From NCBI RefSeq assembly GCF_006381105.1, contig NZ_VDET01000002.1:1463578-1527577 (forward strand): a DNA stretch of 64,000 nt. The letters are read 5' to 3'. Shown piece after piece: positions 53,708 to 62,286 of the stretch (its first letter is position 1; each line of letters opens with the position of its first letter). Under the pieces are notes generated by a model. The model had not been told where the DNA came from. It saw only the letters and a list, made by a program, of their open reading frames with translations, and searched no databases. Both the position numbers and the translations under genes were made by a program. The DNA is from Flavicella sediminum (GTDB taxonomy: Bacteria > Bacteroidota > Bacteroidia > Flavobacteriales > Flavobacteriaceae).

Positions 53708-54930
53708 TGCGTAACTTATCAATTCAGGAAGCTGCATTAAAATTTGTAGAAGAAAAAGAATTTTATTTTAAACAATGGATTTTCGATGAGCCTATCGTTG
53801 TTAGTAAAAAACATAATGATGGTTTAAAACAGCTGCAGAAAATTATGTACAAACTTATTATAGAGTTTGTAACCAATTATGAAAAGTATCAGAAATTAAT
53901 GCCCGTAAGTAAGGAGGTAGCTGAGATTATCCATATTTTTAATAGAAAAGAGTATAAAATAGGAACTTATAGAACAGACTTTGTTTATGATGATAAAAAC
54001 CAAGTAAAGATTATTGAAATTACTTGTCGTTTTGCACTTAATGGAATGTTCTTTTCAACTTTATTTAATAAGTTAGCAGAGGATTATCGACTTAAAAACA
54101 TGAAATCTCTTTTGGTAGAAAATTCTTACGATGCTATATTTCAACATTTTGAAAATTATTTAGAAGGAGTTGATTCAATTGCTATTTTAAAAGGGGATGA
54201 TGTAAGAAACGAATCTAAAATTTATGCTGACATATTTAAAAGAATGGGATATCCAGTAAATGAAATTGCTTATAATGACATTTCTACAAGTTTAGATTCA
54301 CTTAAAAAGGCTTGGGTTATTAGTGAGTTATCTTTTGATGAAATTACTTCATTGGGAATAGATTTAATTGAAAAGCTGATGCCTTTGAATATCATCAATG
54401 ATTTTAGAACCATTTTTTTAATTCATGACAAACGATTTTTTTCGGTTTTAGGAAATAAAGAATTACAAGAATTAATTTTAACCACTGAAGAAATAGTTTT
54501 TTTTGATAAATTTTATATTCCTACTTATACCTCTTTTGAAAAGATGGATTTATGGAATTCGGCTAAAGTTAATAAAGATGCTTGGATAATTAAACATAGA
54601 TCTTTAGGGAAGAGTCAAAAAATTTATGCTGGTATTGTTACTGACCAAGTTACTTGGGAAGCACTTTTTGAAAGTGATGACTTTAAGGATTTTATATTAC
54701 AAGAATGGATCCCTCAGAAGAAAATTTTAGGAAATATTGGGACAGAAAAATATGAAGACTATGTAACTGGTACCTTGCTGTTTTTTGATGATAATTATTT
54801 TGGATTTGGAGATTTTAGAACATCTTCTTTTCCTGTAACCAATAAAGGAGATCATAGAAAAGCTTGCTCATTGATAAGTGCTGATGATACGAAAATTGAT
54901 GTAACAAAGATTACAAATTATATAAACTAA
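53707..54930 (+). CDS. ATP-grasp-like ligase, putative
   Basis: A 407-residue cytoplasmic protein. It has helical N-terminal regions, then a pattern like the nucleotide-binding half of ATP-grasp ligases: WIIKHRSLGKSQKIYAG (a Lys, then a Gly-rich loop), DFILQEWIPQKK (hinge-like segment), TGTLLFFDDNYFGFGDFRTSS (metal/phosphate region with Arg). The order resembles glutathionylspermidine-synthase-like or circularly permuted ATP-grasp proteins. Such enzymes join a carboxylate to an amine using ATP. This would form an amide or peptide-like bond in the pathway of this operon. The fold assignment is tentative. Confidence 0.5.
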   Translation: MRNLSIQEAALKFVEEKEFYFKQWIFDEPIVVSKKHNDGLKQLQKIMYKLIIEFVTNYEKYQKLMPVSKEVAEIIHIFNRKEYKIGTYRTDFVYDDKNQVKIIEITCRFALNGMFFSTLFNKLAEDYRLKNMKSLLVENSYDAIFQHFENYLEGVDSIAILKGDDVRNESKIYADIFKRMGYPVNEIAYNDISTSLDSLKKAWVISELSFDEITSLGIDLIEKLMPLNIINDFRTIFLIHDKRFFSVLGNKELQELILTTEEIVFFDKFYIPTYTSFEKMDLWNSAKVNKDAWIIKHRSLGKSQKIYAGIVTDQVTWEALFESDDFKDFILQEWIPQKKILGNIGTEKYEDYVTGTLLFFDDNYFGFGDFRTSSFPVTNKGDHRKACSLISADDTKIDVTKITNYIN

Positions 54931-54935
54931 CGAAT

Positions 54936-55835
54936 ATGAAAATTCCTAGTACTATTAATGACTTAACGGAAGCACAAAAAACACTATTACCTACAGAAGA
55001 GGATATTGTTTTTTATGAAACTTATGGTTGGTATGCAAGTCCAATTATTCTTTCCGATAAATTGATTGAAGAAGGTATTATTGGTGCAAACGAATTTTAC
55101 AAAGGGAAACGTGATTTTCAATTAAAAAGTAACGATGGTATCGCTGATGAAGTTCACGACCCATTATCTTCAATTAGAAATAATGAATTCATCACCTTAC
55201 AAAAAAAAGAATTGCAAAATATAGGTTTTCATCCACTTATAAGTGCTATTGCTGCAAAGCTAGCTAGAACCGATGAAATTAAATTGTTTGCCGATTCGTT
55301 AGTCAATAAATTACCTACAAAACCAACCAGTAAGGGTGTAGTAGGTTGGCATTCTGATAAGGCGTATTGGCCTACTTGTACTTCAAATAAAATGTTGACA
55401 GCCTGGATTCCGCTCCAAGATTGTACTGAAGATATGGGGCCGCTAATGCATATCGATAAAAGTTCACAATGGAAAGATGAAAAAGAATTGAAAACTTTTT
55501 TTTCATTTAATAATCAAGATTTGGAAAAGTTTGAAACTTATTTAAAAGAGCATAAACCAGCTTATAAAACTTCTTTTATGTCCTTAAAAAAAGGACAAGT
55601 AAGTTTTCATAATTGCAATACAATACATAGCAGTTATCCGAATGTGAGTACTAAAGAAAGGTTAGCGTTGGCAATACATTTACAAGACGCAAATAATAAA
55701 TATCAGAAAGTGTACAAAGACAATGGAGAACAAATTGTTATTGGATATGATAAGATTTGTGCAAAAGATAGTTTAGGGAACCCAGATTATAGTGATCCTA
55801 ATTTGTTTCCGGTATTATATAGTGAAAGAATTTAG
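54936..55835 (+). CDS. Phytanoyl-CoA dioxygenase (PhyH)-like Fe(II)/2-oxoglutarate oxygenase
   Basis: A 299-residue oxygenase of the PhyH fold. Iron ligands: H139 and D141 in VGWHSDKAYW, and H231 in NTIHSSYPNVS. R242 in KERLALAIHL fits the 2-oxoglutarate carboxylate. TAWIPLQDCTEDMGPLMHI is the typical PhyH segment before the distal His. These enzymes hydroxylate, halogenate or desaturate small molecules or carrier-bound substrates. Third gene of the operon, 5 bases after the ligase. Substrate unknown. Confidence 0.88.
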   Translation: MKIPSTINDLTEAQKTLLPTEEDIVFYETYGWYASPIILSDKLIEEGIIGANEFYKGKRDFQLKSNDGIADEVHDPLSSIRNNEFITLQKKELQNIGFHPLISAIAAKLARTDEIKLFADSLVNKLPTKPTSKGVVGWHSDKAYWPTCTSNKMLTAWIPLQDCTEDMGPLMHIDKSSQWKDEKELKTFFSFNNQDLEKFETYLKEHKPAYKTSFMSLKKGQVSFHNCNTIHSSYPNVSTKERLALAIHLQDANNKYQKVYKDNGEQIVIGYDKICAKDSLGNPDYSDPNLFPVLYSERI

Positions 55836-55858
55836 TAGAATGTTCTAGAGAAGGTATT

Positions 55859-56671
55859 ATGAGTAAAAATAAATTGGCAGAAGAAAGAATTAATTATCTC
55901 GATTATAACAGTATTAACGGAGGTTTCGATGAGCTTTCTAAGAGAATTGTAGATGATTTAGAGAATGTAGGCTATGTCGTTGTTCAAAATTTTGATGTCG
56001 ATGTGACTAATGTTGAGGCTTCAGGTCAACTCTTTTTAAAAATTTCTGAAATGGTTGGAACGCCAATACCACATGCTGGTAATGATACGATAATTTGGGA
56101 TATAAAATCAAACCCAAAATCAGATAGTCTTATCAAAACTTATTCGGAACACAGCCACGAAGCACAGATGCATACCGATAGTCAATATAGTTTTTATCCG
56201 GAAGATTATTTTGGTTTGCTAACTCTTAAAAAAGCAGAATGCGGCGGAGGAATATCTTATTTGGTGTCTTTAAAAGATTTGCTAGATGAATTAAGATTAT
56301 TACCGAATGGCGAACAAATTATTGATACTTTATCAAATACAGATTATCCTTTTATAGTGCCAAATGTGTTTAAAAAAAGCAAAGTGGAAGGTCCGGAATT
56401 TAATTATGGACCTATTCTTAGAGATAATGAAATTCGATTTAGAATAGATACATTTGAAAAGGCTTTGAACTACAAGCAAGGAATTTGTGACGAAACTCAA
56501 ATTGATGCCTATAAAAAATTAAAACATATAGTTTTGTCTACAGACAAAATAAAGAATTTTTATTTGAATGAAAATGATTTGATTTTTATAAATAACAAAA
56601 CTATGCTGCATGGTAGAGGTCAGTTTACCGATCAAAGCAGGCACTTACTTCGTATTAGAATCAATAAATAA
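55859..56671 (+). CDS. TauD/TfdA-type Fe(II)/2-oxoglutarate oxygenase
   Basis: A 270-residue oxygenase. Iron ligands: H105 and D107 in AQMHTDSQYS, and H251 in TMLHGRGQFTD; R265 in RHLLRIRI for 2-oxoglutarate. The stretch EDYFGLLTLKKAECGGGISYLVS resembles the clavaminate-synthase/amino-acid hydroxylase branch of this family, so an amino acid or peptide substrate is possible. It is last in the operon, 23 bases after the PhyH gene, and followed by a strong terminator. A second, unrelated oxygenase in one operon implies at least two oxidations of one product. Confidence 0.85.
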   Translation: MSKNKLAEERINYLDYNSINGGFDELSKRIVDDLENVGYVVVQNFDVDVTNVEASGQLFLKISEMVGTPIPHAGNDTIIWDIKSNPKSDSLIKTYSEHSHEAQMHTDSQYSFYPEDYFGLLTLKKAECGGGISYLVSLKDLLDELRLLPNGEQIIDTLSNTDYPFIVPNVFKKSKVEGPEFNYGPILRDNEIRFRIDTFEKALNYKQGICDETQIDAYKKLKHIVLSTDKIKNFYLNENDLIFINNKTMLHGRGQFTDQSRHLLRIRINK

Positions 56672-56699
56672 TTTGGTAGTATTATCAAATAGAATAGCT

Positions 56700-56734
56700 A
56701 ATAAGTCCACCAGTTTAGGTGGACTTATTTTTTT
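56700..56734 (+). terminator. Terminator of the four-gene oxygenase operon
   Basis: A 12-bp perfect stem (AATAAGTCCACC with its complement), a 6-base loop and seven T. It sets the operon limits at 52900-56734. Confidence 0.92.
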
Positions 56735-56781
56735 GGCACAAACTTTGGAATACGCTTTATAGATTTTAAATAGCACAGCGT

Positions 56782-57705
56782 ATGAAAACTTTTACTCAAT
56801 TCTTTTTAGTAGTATTTACTTCAAGTATTTTATTGATTTCATGCGAACAAGTGTATTATGAAGAAGTCTACGTAGAAGAAGTTCCTCTAAATTCTCAAGT
56901 AGTAGAGGATTATGATCTTTGGTATGTAGATTATCATAGAACTGAAGGAAATCAAACTATTCCTTTTTTAACTCGTGCTTTTACAATTTCTTTTGTCAAC
57001 GGAAATTTATATGCCAATAACAATATTTCTGGAATAGGAATAACTGGAAACGGCTATGGCATAGAAGTTGGGTCTTATGATCCCTTTTACACAAATTTAA
57101 GAACAGACCATACCATTGATGGTTTTCATAATTTTGAGATTGAACAACTTTCCTTAAATGAAATAAGAATATACAACGCATACACCAATTCAGCCTATTA
57201 TTTGATTGGATATAATCTAAATGATTTTGATTACGATAAATTATTTTATGAGAATATTGAATATTTATTACAAGATTATGAAGTGTGGGGGAAAGAAAAC
57301 ACAAGTAATACAGGGGCTGTAAACGATTTTGATAACGAAAACTTCTTGCAATTCACACCTGAAAATAATACTACATTTTATTCTTCAAATAATGTTTATG
57401 GCACGGAAATTGGTAATATAGATTGGAGTTATGTAGGAGGCTATGAAGTTTACGATGTAGATGGCTATGAAGATTTAAAAGTTTTGATCTTAGATTATAG
57501 CAATGGAGATATTGAAACTTTTGAGTTAAGTGTTGTAAATGATACTACTGTTGAATTGTATCATATAGCTTCTGAAACAGTATATACTTTTAAAGGAATA
57601 AATTTTATTCAATATTTAAAAGGAACAACAAAAAAGAAAAGTACAAATAGCGATAGAGTTCGCGAAAAGATAAAAAGAAAAAGTATTAAGAAGATTTCAT
57701 ATTAA
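56782..57705 (+). CDS. Flavobacterial lipoprotein of unknown function
   Basis: A 307-residue lipoprotein with lipobox LLISC (Cys near residue 21), then an acidic, Tyr-rich linker (EQVYYEEVYVEEVP). Two repeated beta units of similar layout follow (about 40-140 and 160-275: DYDLWYVDYHR ... and DYEVWGKEN ...), with many aromatic and Asp residues. The C-terminus is very basic (KKKSTNSDRVREKIKRKSIKK). I recognise no enzymatic motif. It has its own terminator at 57751. Confidence 0.6.
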   Translation: MKTFTQFFLVVFTSSILLISCEQVYYEEVYVEEVPLNSQVVEDYDLWYVDYHRTEGNQTIPFLTRAFTISFVNGNLYANNNISGIGITGNGYGIEVGSYDPFYTNLRTDHTIDGFHNFEIEQLSLNEIRIYNAYTNSAYYLIGYNLNDFDYDKLFYENIEYLLQDYEVWGKENTSNTGAVNDFDNENFLQFTPENNTTFYSSNNVYGTEIGNIDWSYVGGYEVYDVDGYEDLKVLILDYSNGDIETFELSVVNDTTVELYHIASETVYTFKGINFIQYLKGTTKKKSTNSDRVREKIKRKSIKKISY

Positions 57706-57750
57706 GTTTGGTTAGTTGATTTTTGATTGGTTGTGGTTATCCAATCAAAC

Positions 57751-57782
57751 AAAAACCGCTCCTTTTCAGGAGCGGTTTTTTT
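57751..57782 (+). terminator. Rho-independent terminator
   Basis: A stem of AAAAACCGCTCCT with its complement, a 4-base loop and a T run. It ends 27 bases before the SDR gene. Confidence 0.9.
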
Positions 57783-57808
57783 GTACCTTTACGTAAACAA
57801 AATAAAGT

Positions 57809-58564
57809 ATGAATAAAACAGCCTTTATTACAGGTGCTACCTCAGGAATTGGAAAAGCAACAGCTGAAATTTTTGCCCAAAATAAAATACAATTAATTAT
57901 TTGTGGTCGACGCTTAGATCGACTGATTGAACTGAAGAAAAAATTGAGTGTGCATACTGAAGTACATATTTTGAATTTTGACGTACGCAATAAAAAAGAA
58001 GTTTTTGCTTGTGTAGAAAGCCTTCCTCAGGAATTAAAAAACATTGATATTTTAATTAACAATGCCGGAAATGCACACGGATTAGATCCCGTTCATAAAG
58101 GAAATACTGACGATTGGGAGGCTATGATCGATATCAACATAAAAGGATTGTTGTATGTGACCAAAGCTATAAGTCCGTATATGGTACAACGTAAAACAGG
58201 ACAAATAATTAATATTGGTTCCATTTCTGCAAAAGAAGTTTATGAAGGAGGAAATGTTTACTGTGCAACAAAACACGCAGTAGATGCTTTGAATAAAGGA
58301 ATGCGTATGGATTTATCTAAATATGGAATTCGTGTTTCTGCGGTTCATCCAGGTTTGGTAGATACAGAATTTTCTACAGTCAGATTTAAAGGTGATACCA
58401 ACAAGGCAGACAATGTGTACAAAGGTTTTAAAGCTTTACAAGCGGAAGATATTGCCGATTTAATCTATTTTGTAGTCACAAGACCTTATCATGTAAATAT
58501 TTCCGACATCCTTATTTTACCAACAGCTCAAGCTTCAGGGACACAAATTCACAAAGAACTTTAA
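57809..58564 (+). CDS. SDR-family oxidoreductase (YdfG-like)
   Basis: A 251-residue short-chain dehydrogenase: nucleotide motif TGATSGIG (8-15), NNAGNAHG (84-91), and catalytic S138, Y151 and K155. An Arg pair after the second strand (CGRRLDR) suggests NADP use. The closest pattern is YdfG-type 3-hydroxy acid/serine dehydrogenase. It ends 3 bases before the AlbA-like gene, so the two are co-transcribed. Substrate is uncertain. Confidence 0.9.
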   Translation: MNKTAFITGATSGIGKATAEIFAQNKIQLIICGRRLDRLIELKKKLSVHTEVHILNFDVRNKKEVFACVESLPQELKNIDILINNAGNAHGLDPVHKGNTDDWEAMIDINIKGLLYVTKAISPYMVQRKTGQIINIGSISAKEVYEGGNVYCATKHAVDALNKGMRMDLSKYGIRVSAVHPGLVDTEFSTVRFKGDTNKADNVYKGFKALQAEDIADLIYFVVTRPYHVNISDILILPTAQASGTQIHKEL

Positions 58565-58567
58565 ACC

Positions 58568-59722
58568 ATGATCAACAAGCGTTTGCTTATTAGAAATTTA
58601 TTAAGTCATAACGACGAGAATAGTTTTTTTGATAAGAAACTTAAAATTGATTTGGAAACCAGAGAAGGCAAAGCTAAATTTTTAAAACATATTTGCGCAT
58701 TGTCAAATTCAAATCCTTTAAATAACGCTTATATCGTTATTGGAGTAGATGATGTTTCTGATAAAATTATGGGTGTCGATTTTTTTGACGACAGCAGAAT
58801 TCAAGATTTAATAAATGCTTGCTTGGTCAATCCTCCCAGTATTCGGTATGAAAATGTTTCCTTTCCTAGTTTGCCGCGGCACAAGGTAGTGGGTTTGGTA
58901 ACCATTCATCCCATTAATTTAATTACTTCCTTAAAAAAGAATTACTGGAAGTACAACAAAGGCATGGTGTTTTTTAGAAAAGGAAGTAGTTCGGCACCAA
59001 CAAATAACGGATTTGTATTAAAAAGTACCAATGAAATAATTGTTTCAGAATTGGAAAAAAATTCTAGCGATAATTTAGAACTAACTTTAAATGGCGTGTT
59101 CGACTTTATACAACAACATCCAAAAAAGTACCAGCCTAAGTTTAAGGTTTACAAGGAATATTTTGTGTTGTGTTGGGCAGGGCAAAAGAAAAAAGTTAAA
59201 AATGAAATTTATTATTCTAGGGTTGATATAGAACTAATAAAAGAGCGTGTTCGTTTATTTTATTCCGCTTTGGACGATGTTCAAATTCAGGTAAACGACG
59301 ATTCATTTATTATTACAGAGTATATTTATTTTGGAATTTTATCCGACTACAAATATTATCCCTTAGAAAAAACAGTCATTCATTTTAAAGAGAATGCAAA
59401 ATATAATATTGTTACAGAATTTTTATTTTCGCCACCAAAATTTAGTATTCCCCATTTACATCATGAATTTAATTCTATGACTTGTTTGCTTGCTAAATTG
59501 AAAAATGGACTTGAGCTAGATGAACTTGAATTAAATGAAGTAACTAATTTGCCAACAATTCTAATGGTTTGCTTTTTAAACGGTATCGAGAATTCTTATG
59601 AGTCTTTATTGGAATCAAAACCTTTCTTAAGACAGCTAGAAGATAAACAAGCTTATATAAAATACAAAGAGGTTCTAAGAGTTTTAAGAAAAGTGAAATA
59701 CCAACCGGTCAAAACTGAATAA
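58568..59722 (+). CDS. AlbA/Schlafen-like putative nucleic-acid-binding protein
   Basis: A 384-residue protein whose first 150 residues follow the AlbA_2 (Schlafen AAA_4) pattern: FFDKKLKIDLETREGKAKFLKHICALSNSNP, then NAYIVIGVDDVSDKIMGV, HPINLITSLKKNY and FFRKGSSSAPT. The remaining 230 residues are not recognised. AlbA_2 domains bind nucleic acids in regulators and some defence proteins. The gene is coupled to an SDR (3-base gap). No toxin or nuclease motif is seen, and the pair looks like a conserved flavobacterial arrangement, not an accessory cassette. Confidence 0.6.
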   Translation: MINKRLLIRNLLSHNDENSFFDKKLKIDLETREGKAKFLKHICALSNSNPLNNAYIVIGVDDVSDKIMGVDFFDDSRIQDLINACLVNPPSIRYENVSFPSLPRHKVVGLVTIHPINLITSLKKNYWKYNKGMVFFRKGSSSAPTNNGFVLKSTNEIIVSELEKNSSDNLELTLNGVFDFIQQHPKKYQPKFKVYKEYFVLCWAGQKKKVKNEIYYSRVDIELIKERVRLFYSALDDVQIQVNDDSFIITEYIYFGILSDYKYYPLEKTVIHFKENAKYNIVTEFLFSPPKFSIPHLHHEFNSMTCLLAKLKNGLELDELELNEVTNLPTILMVCFLNGIENSYESLLESKPFLRQLEDKQAYIKYKEVLRVLRKVKYQPVKTE

Positions 59723-59773
59723 AAAGTGTGCGTATTTAGAAAGTTTTTTTAGCTTTGAAAATAAAAATAATTG

Positions 59774-60502
59774 ATGGGTAAAACATTCGTAATAGGAGAT
59801 ATACACGGTGCATTAAAGGCATTAATTCAAGTTTTAGAAAGAGCGAAAGTAACAGAAGACGATACACTAATTTTTTTAGGCGATTATGTGGATGGTTGGA
59901 GTCAAACACCAGAATTGATCAACTTTCTAATTCAATTAAATACCACCCATACCTGTGTTTTTTTAAGAGGAAATCATGATGAGCTATGTTATAAATGGCT
60001 GAAATATGAAGAAAGTAATGATGTTTGGTTATTTCATGGCGGACAAGTTACTGTTAATTCTTATGCAGATGTACCCATGAATATTCGACATATTCATATG
60101 AATTTTTTAAAAAACCTAGAAAATTATTATTTAGATACGGAAAACCGATTATTTGTCCATGCAGGTTTTACCAATCACAATGGTGTTAGCCAAGAATATT
60201 TCGAAAAAATGCTATACTGGGATCGTTCCCTTTGGGAAATGGTGTTGGCAATGGACAAAAATTTAAAACCTGAAGATAAATTTTACCCAAAGCGTTTGTC
60301 GCACTACAAAGAAATTTTTATCGGTCATACAGCACTTTCTAGAATTGATGAATCTACACCCGTAAACGCTGCCAATGTTTGGAATTTGGATACTGGAGCG
60401 GCTCATAAAAATCCGCTAACAATTATGGATGTAGATACCAAAGAATTTTGGCAAAGTGATCCTGTTTATAGGCTGTATCCTGATGAGAAAGGGCGAAATT
60501 AG
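59774..60502 (+). CDS. Serine/threonine-type metallophosphoesterase
   Basis: A 242-residue calcineurin-like phosphoesterase. Metal motifs in order: GDIHG (D9, H11), GDYVDGW (D37), GNHDE (N67, H68), HAGF and GHT. It resembles bacterial PrpA/PphA-type protein phosphatases and related hydrolases. The ATG at 59774 is used in place of the TTG at 59771. It is cytoplasmic; the substrate is not known. Confidence 0.9.
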   Translation: MGKTFVIGDIHGALKALIQVLERAKVTEDDTLIFLGDYVDGWSQTPELINFLIQLNTTHTCVFLRGNHDELCYKWLKYEESNDVWLFHGGQVTVNSYADVPMNIRHIHMNFLKNLENYYLDTENRLFVHAGFTNHNGVSQEYFEKMLYWDRSLWEMVLAMDKNLKPEDKFYPKRLSHYKEIFIGHTALSRIDESTPVNAANVWNLDTGAAHKNPLTIMDVDTKEFWQSDPVYRLYPDEKGRN

Positions 60503-60770
60503 TTAAGTCTAAGTCATTGTTGTTTTACCACTTATTGTTGTAAAATTCATTCCGTATATGATGCCTGTAATTTATGGCATAAACTAAACGTGTTATGTGG
60601 TTTTGTGTACGGTTGGTTGTAATTTTTATTAACTTATGTTTAACAGTTCGAAGATTTTTGTATCTTAGTGGTCCCCTAAAAAATGTCATGCGTGTTAACG
60701 ATAATGCTTATAGTATTGTCGTAGGATTTTTGTAAATGTAATTTTACAGACAAAATTAAAAATAAAAACC

Positions 60771-60938
60771 ATGGACGTTAATTTGTTGAAAAAAATTGAT
60801 GATAGTTATTTAGCTGTTATCCTAACCCTTGTTGTTATAGGCTTACTTTTTATCTTAAAAACTCATGAAGATAAATTTAAAGAAGGCAATAAAAAAGTGA
60901 CCAAAGCTGAAAACAACATGATTACTTTTGTAGAGTAA
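60771..60938 (+). CDS. Small single-pass membrane protein (55 aa)
   Basis: A short open frame MDVNLLKKIDDSYLAVILT... with one strong membrane helix (about 14-32: LAVILTLVVIGLLFIL) and a charged Lys/Glu tail. It starts at an ATG after an A-rich leader, as many Bacteroidetes genes do. It fills most of an otherwise empty 530-bp gap. The 268 bases upstream hold no clear promoter consensus or RNA gene. Whether it is expressed is unproven. Confidence 0.5.
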   Translation: MDVNLLKKIDDSYLAVILTLVVIGLLFILKTHEDKFKEGNKKVTKAENNMITFVE

Positions 60939-61032
60939 TTTTAGAATTTCACTGTATTATTTTTTTCTTGAGTTTGCAATAATACTTATTATTGGAAACA
61001 GCCTATATTTGTTGCCATATTTATATAGTTTA

Positions 61033-62190
61033 ATGAAAGAAAAAATTTCAATCACAAGTATGGCTTCCATATCTGCACTCGGAAATTCTCCTGAATCCGT
61101 ATGGAAAAGCTATTTGTCTGATGCACACTTTTTATCAAATACTAATTTTGGTAAATTCTCAGCTCTAGTTGGGGCTATTTCTTCAGAAGAAAACTTAGCG
61201 ATTGAATCGCTAAGAAACTCAGATGCTAAATATAAAAACTTAGATAGGTCTGTATTGTTAGCAATTTATACTTCTAGAAAAGCAGTTGCTAAAGTAAATT
61301 GGTCAAAAGATTTTGGCGTTAATATTGGTTCTTCAAGAGGTGCCACGGAGTTGTTCGAAAAGTATTACGATTCCTTTGTTAAAAATTCATTGGGCAAAGC
61401 TGAAACTTTAAGCTCTCCTACTACTACTTTGGGAAATATTGCCACTTGGGTGGCGCACGATTTACAAGCCGATGGACCCGCAATTAGTCACTCAATTACC
61501 TGTTCTACCGCATTACATGCCGTTGTTAATGGCGTCGCTTGGTTGCGTGCTGGCATGTCTTCTGCTTTTTTGGTAGGAGGAAGTGAAGCCGCAAATACGC
61601 CCTTTACAATTGCGCAAATGAAAGCACTTAAAATTTATTCTCAACAAGTTGACGAACACTATCCTTGTAAAGCTTTGGATTTATCTAAAGAGAAAAACGG
61701 AATGGTTGTAGGGGAAGGTGCTGTTGCTTTTTGTTTGGAAAAAGGAGTAAAAAAGAATGCGCTTGCTGTTATTAGCGGATTGGGCTATGCAACAGAAAAA
61801 TTAAAACACAATATTTCTATTTCTACAGATGCTCAATGTTTTCAAAAGTCAATGAAAATGGCCTTGGATGATGCAGGTTTAACTACTGTAGATGTTATTG
61901 TAATGCACGCGCCTGGAACCATCAAAGGAGATAGTTCAGAATACAAAGCGATACAAGCTGTTTTTGGAGAGGAAATACCTGCACTGACAACCAATAAATG
62001 GAAAATAGGACACACCTTAGGAGCTTCTGGTGTGTTAAGTATGGAGTTGGCTATTTTGATGTTGGAGCATCAAAAATTTGTAGCGGTACCTTATCTAGAA
62101 AAGAAAAAAGAACCGAAACATATACAGTCAGTATTAATTAATGCTGTTGGCTTTGGAGGGAATGCCGTTAGTATTTTACTTACAAAATAA
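61033..62190 (+). CDS. Beta-ketoacyl-ACP synthase-like thiolase-fold enzyme
   Basis: A 385-residue condensing enzyme with the KS triad: C157 in SITCSTALHAV, H292 in VMHAPGTIKGD and H327 in KWKIGHTLGASG. It lacks the longer FabF N-terminus and has unusual spacing, so it is a divergent KAS-II-like protein. Its place directly before bioB suggests a role in pimelate or fatty-acid supply for biotin, but this is inference. The ATG at 61033 is preferred to the TTG starts at about 61009, which fall in a -7-like TATATTTG (61004-61011). Confidence 0.85.
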   Translation: MKEKISITSMASISALGNSPESVWKSYLSDAHFLSNTNFGKFSALVGAISSEENLAIESLRNSDAKYKNLDRSVLLAIYTSRKAVAKVNWSKDFGVNIGSSRGATELFEKYYDSFVKNSLGKAETLSSPTTTLGNIATWVAHDLQADGPAISHSITCSTALHAVVNGVAWLRAGMSSAFLVGGSEAANTPFTIAQMKALKIYSQQVDEHYPCKALDLSKEKNGMVVGEGAVAFCLEKGVKKNALAVISGLGYATEKLKHNISISTDAQCFQKSMKMALDDAGLTTVDVIVMHAPGTIKGDSSEYKAIQAVFGEEIPALTTNKWKIGHTLGASGVLSMELAILMLEHQKFVAVPYLEKKKEPKHIQSVLINAVGFGGNAVSILLTK

Positions 62191-62255
62191 GTTCAAGCAA
62201 TATGACTTCTTCAATTCTATAGAATAGAAATTATTCGAATACAGATTAAATTACG

Positions 62256-62263
62256 TACTTTTG
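62256..62263 (+). promoter_or_regulatory. -7 promoter box for bioB
   Basis: TACTTTTG (TAnnTTTG) 23 bases before the bioB ATG. The -33 element is poor (TTCG). I see no BirA-type operator. Confidence 0.42.
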
Positions 62264-62286
62264 ACCCTGAAAAATTTAGAGTAATT

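Noticed and set aside
54936-55835. PhyH-type gene as a halogenase
   Set aside because: The iron-binding Asp (D141) is present; 2-oxoglutarate halogenases usually have Ala or Gly there.
58568-59722. AlbA/Schlafen-like gene as part of a phage-defence system
   Set aside because: No nuclease, toxin or partner defence gene is nearby, and it is coupled to a metabolic SDR between ordinary genes.
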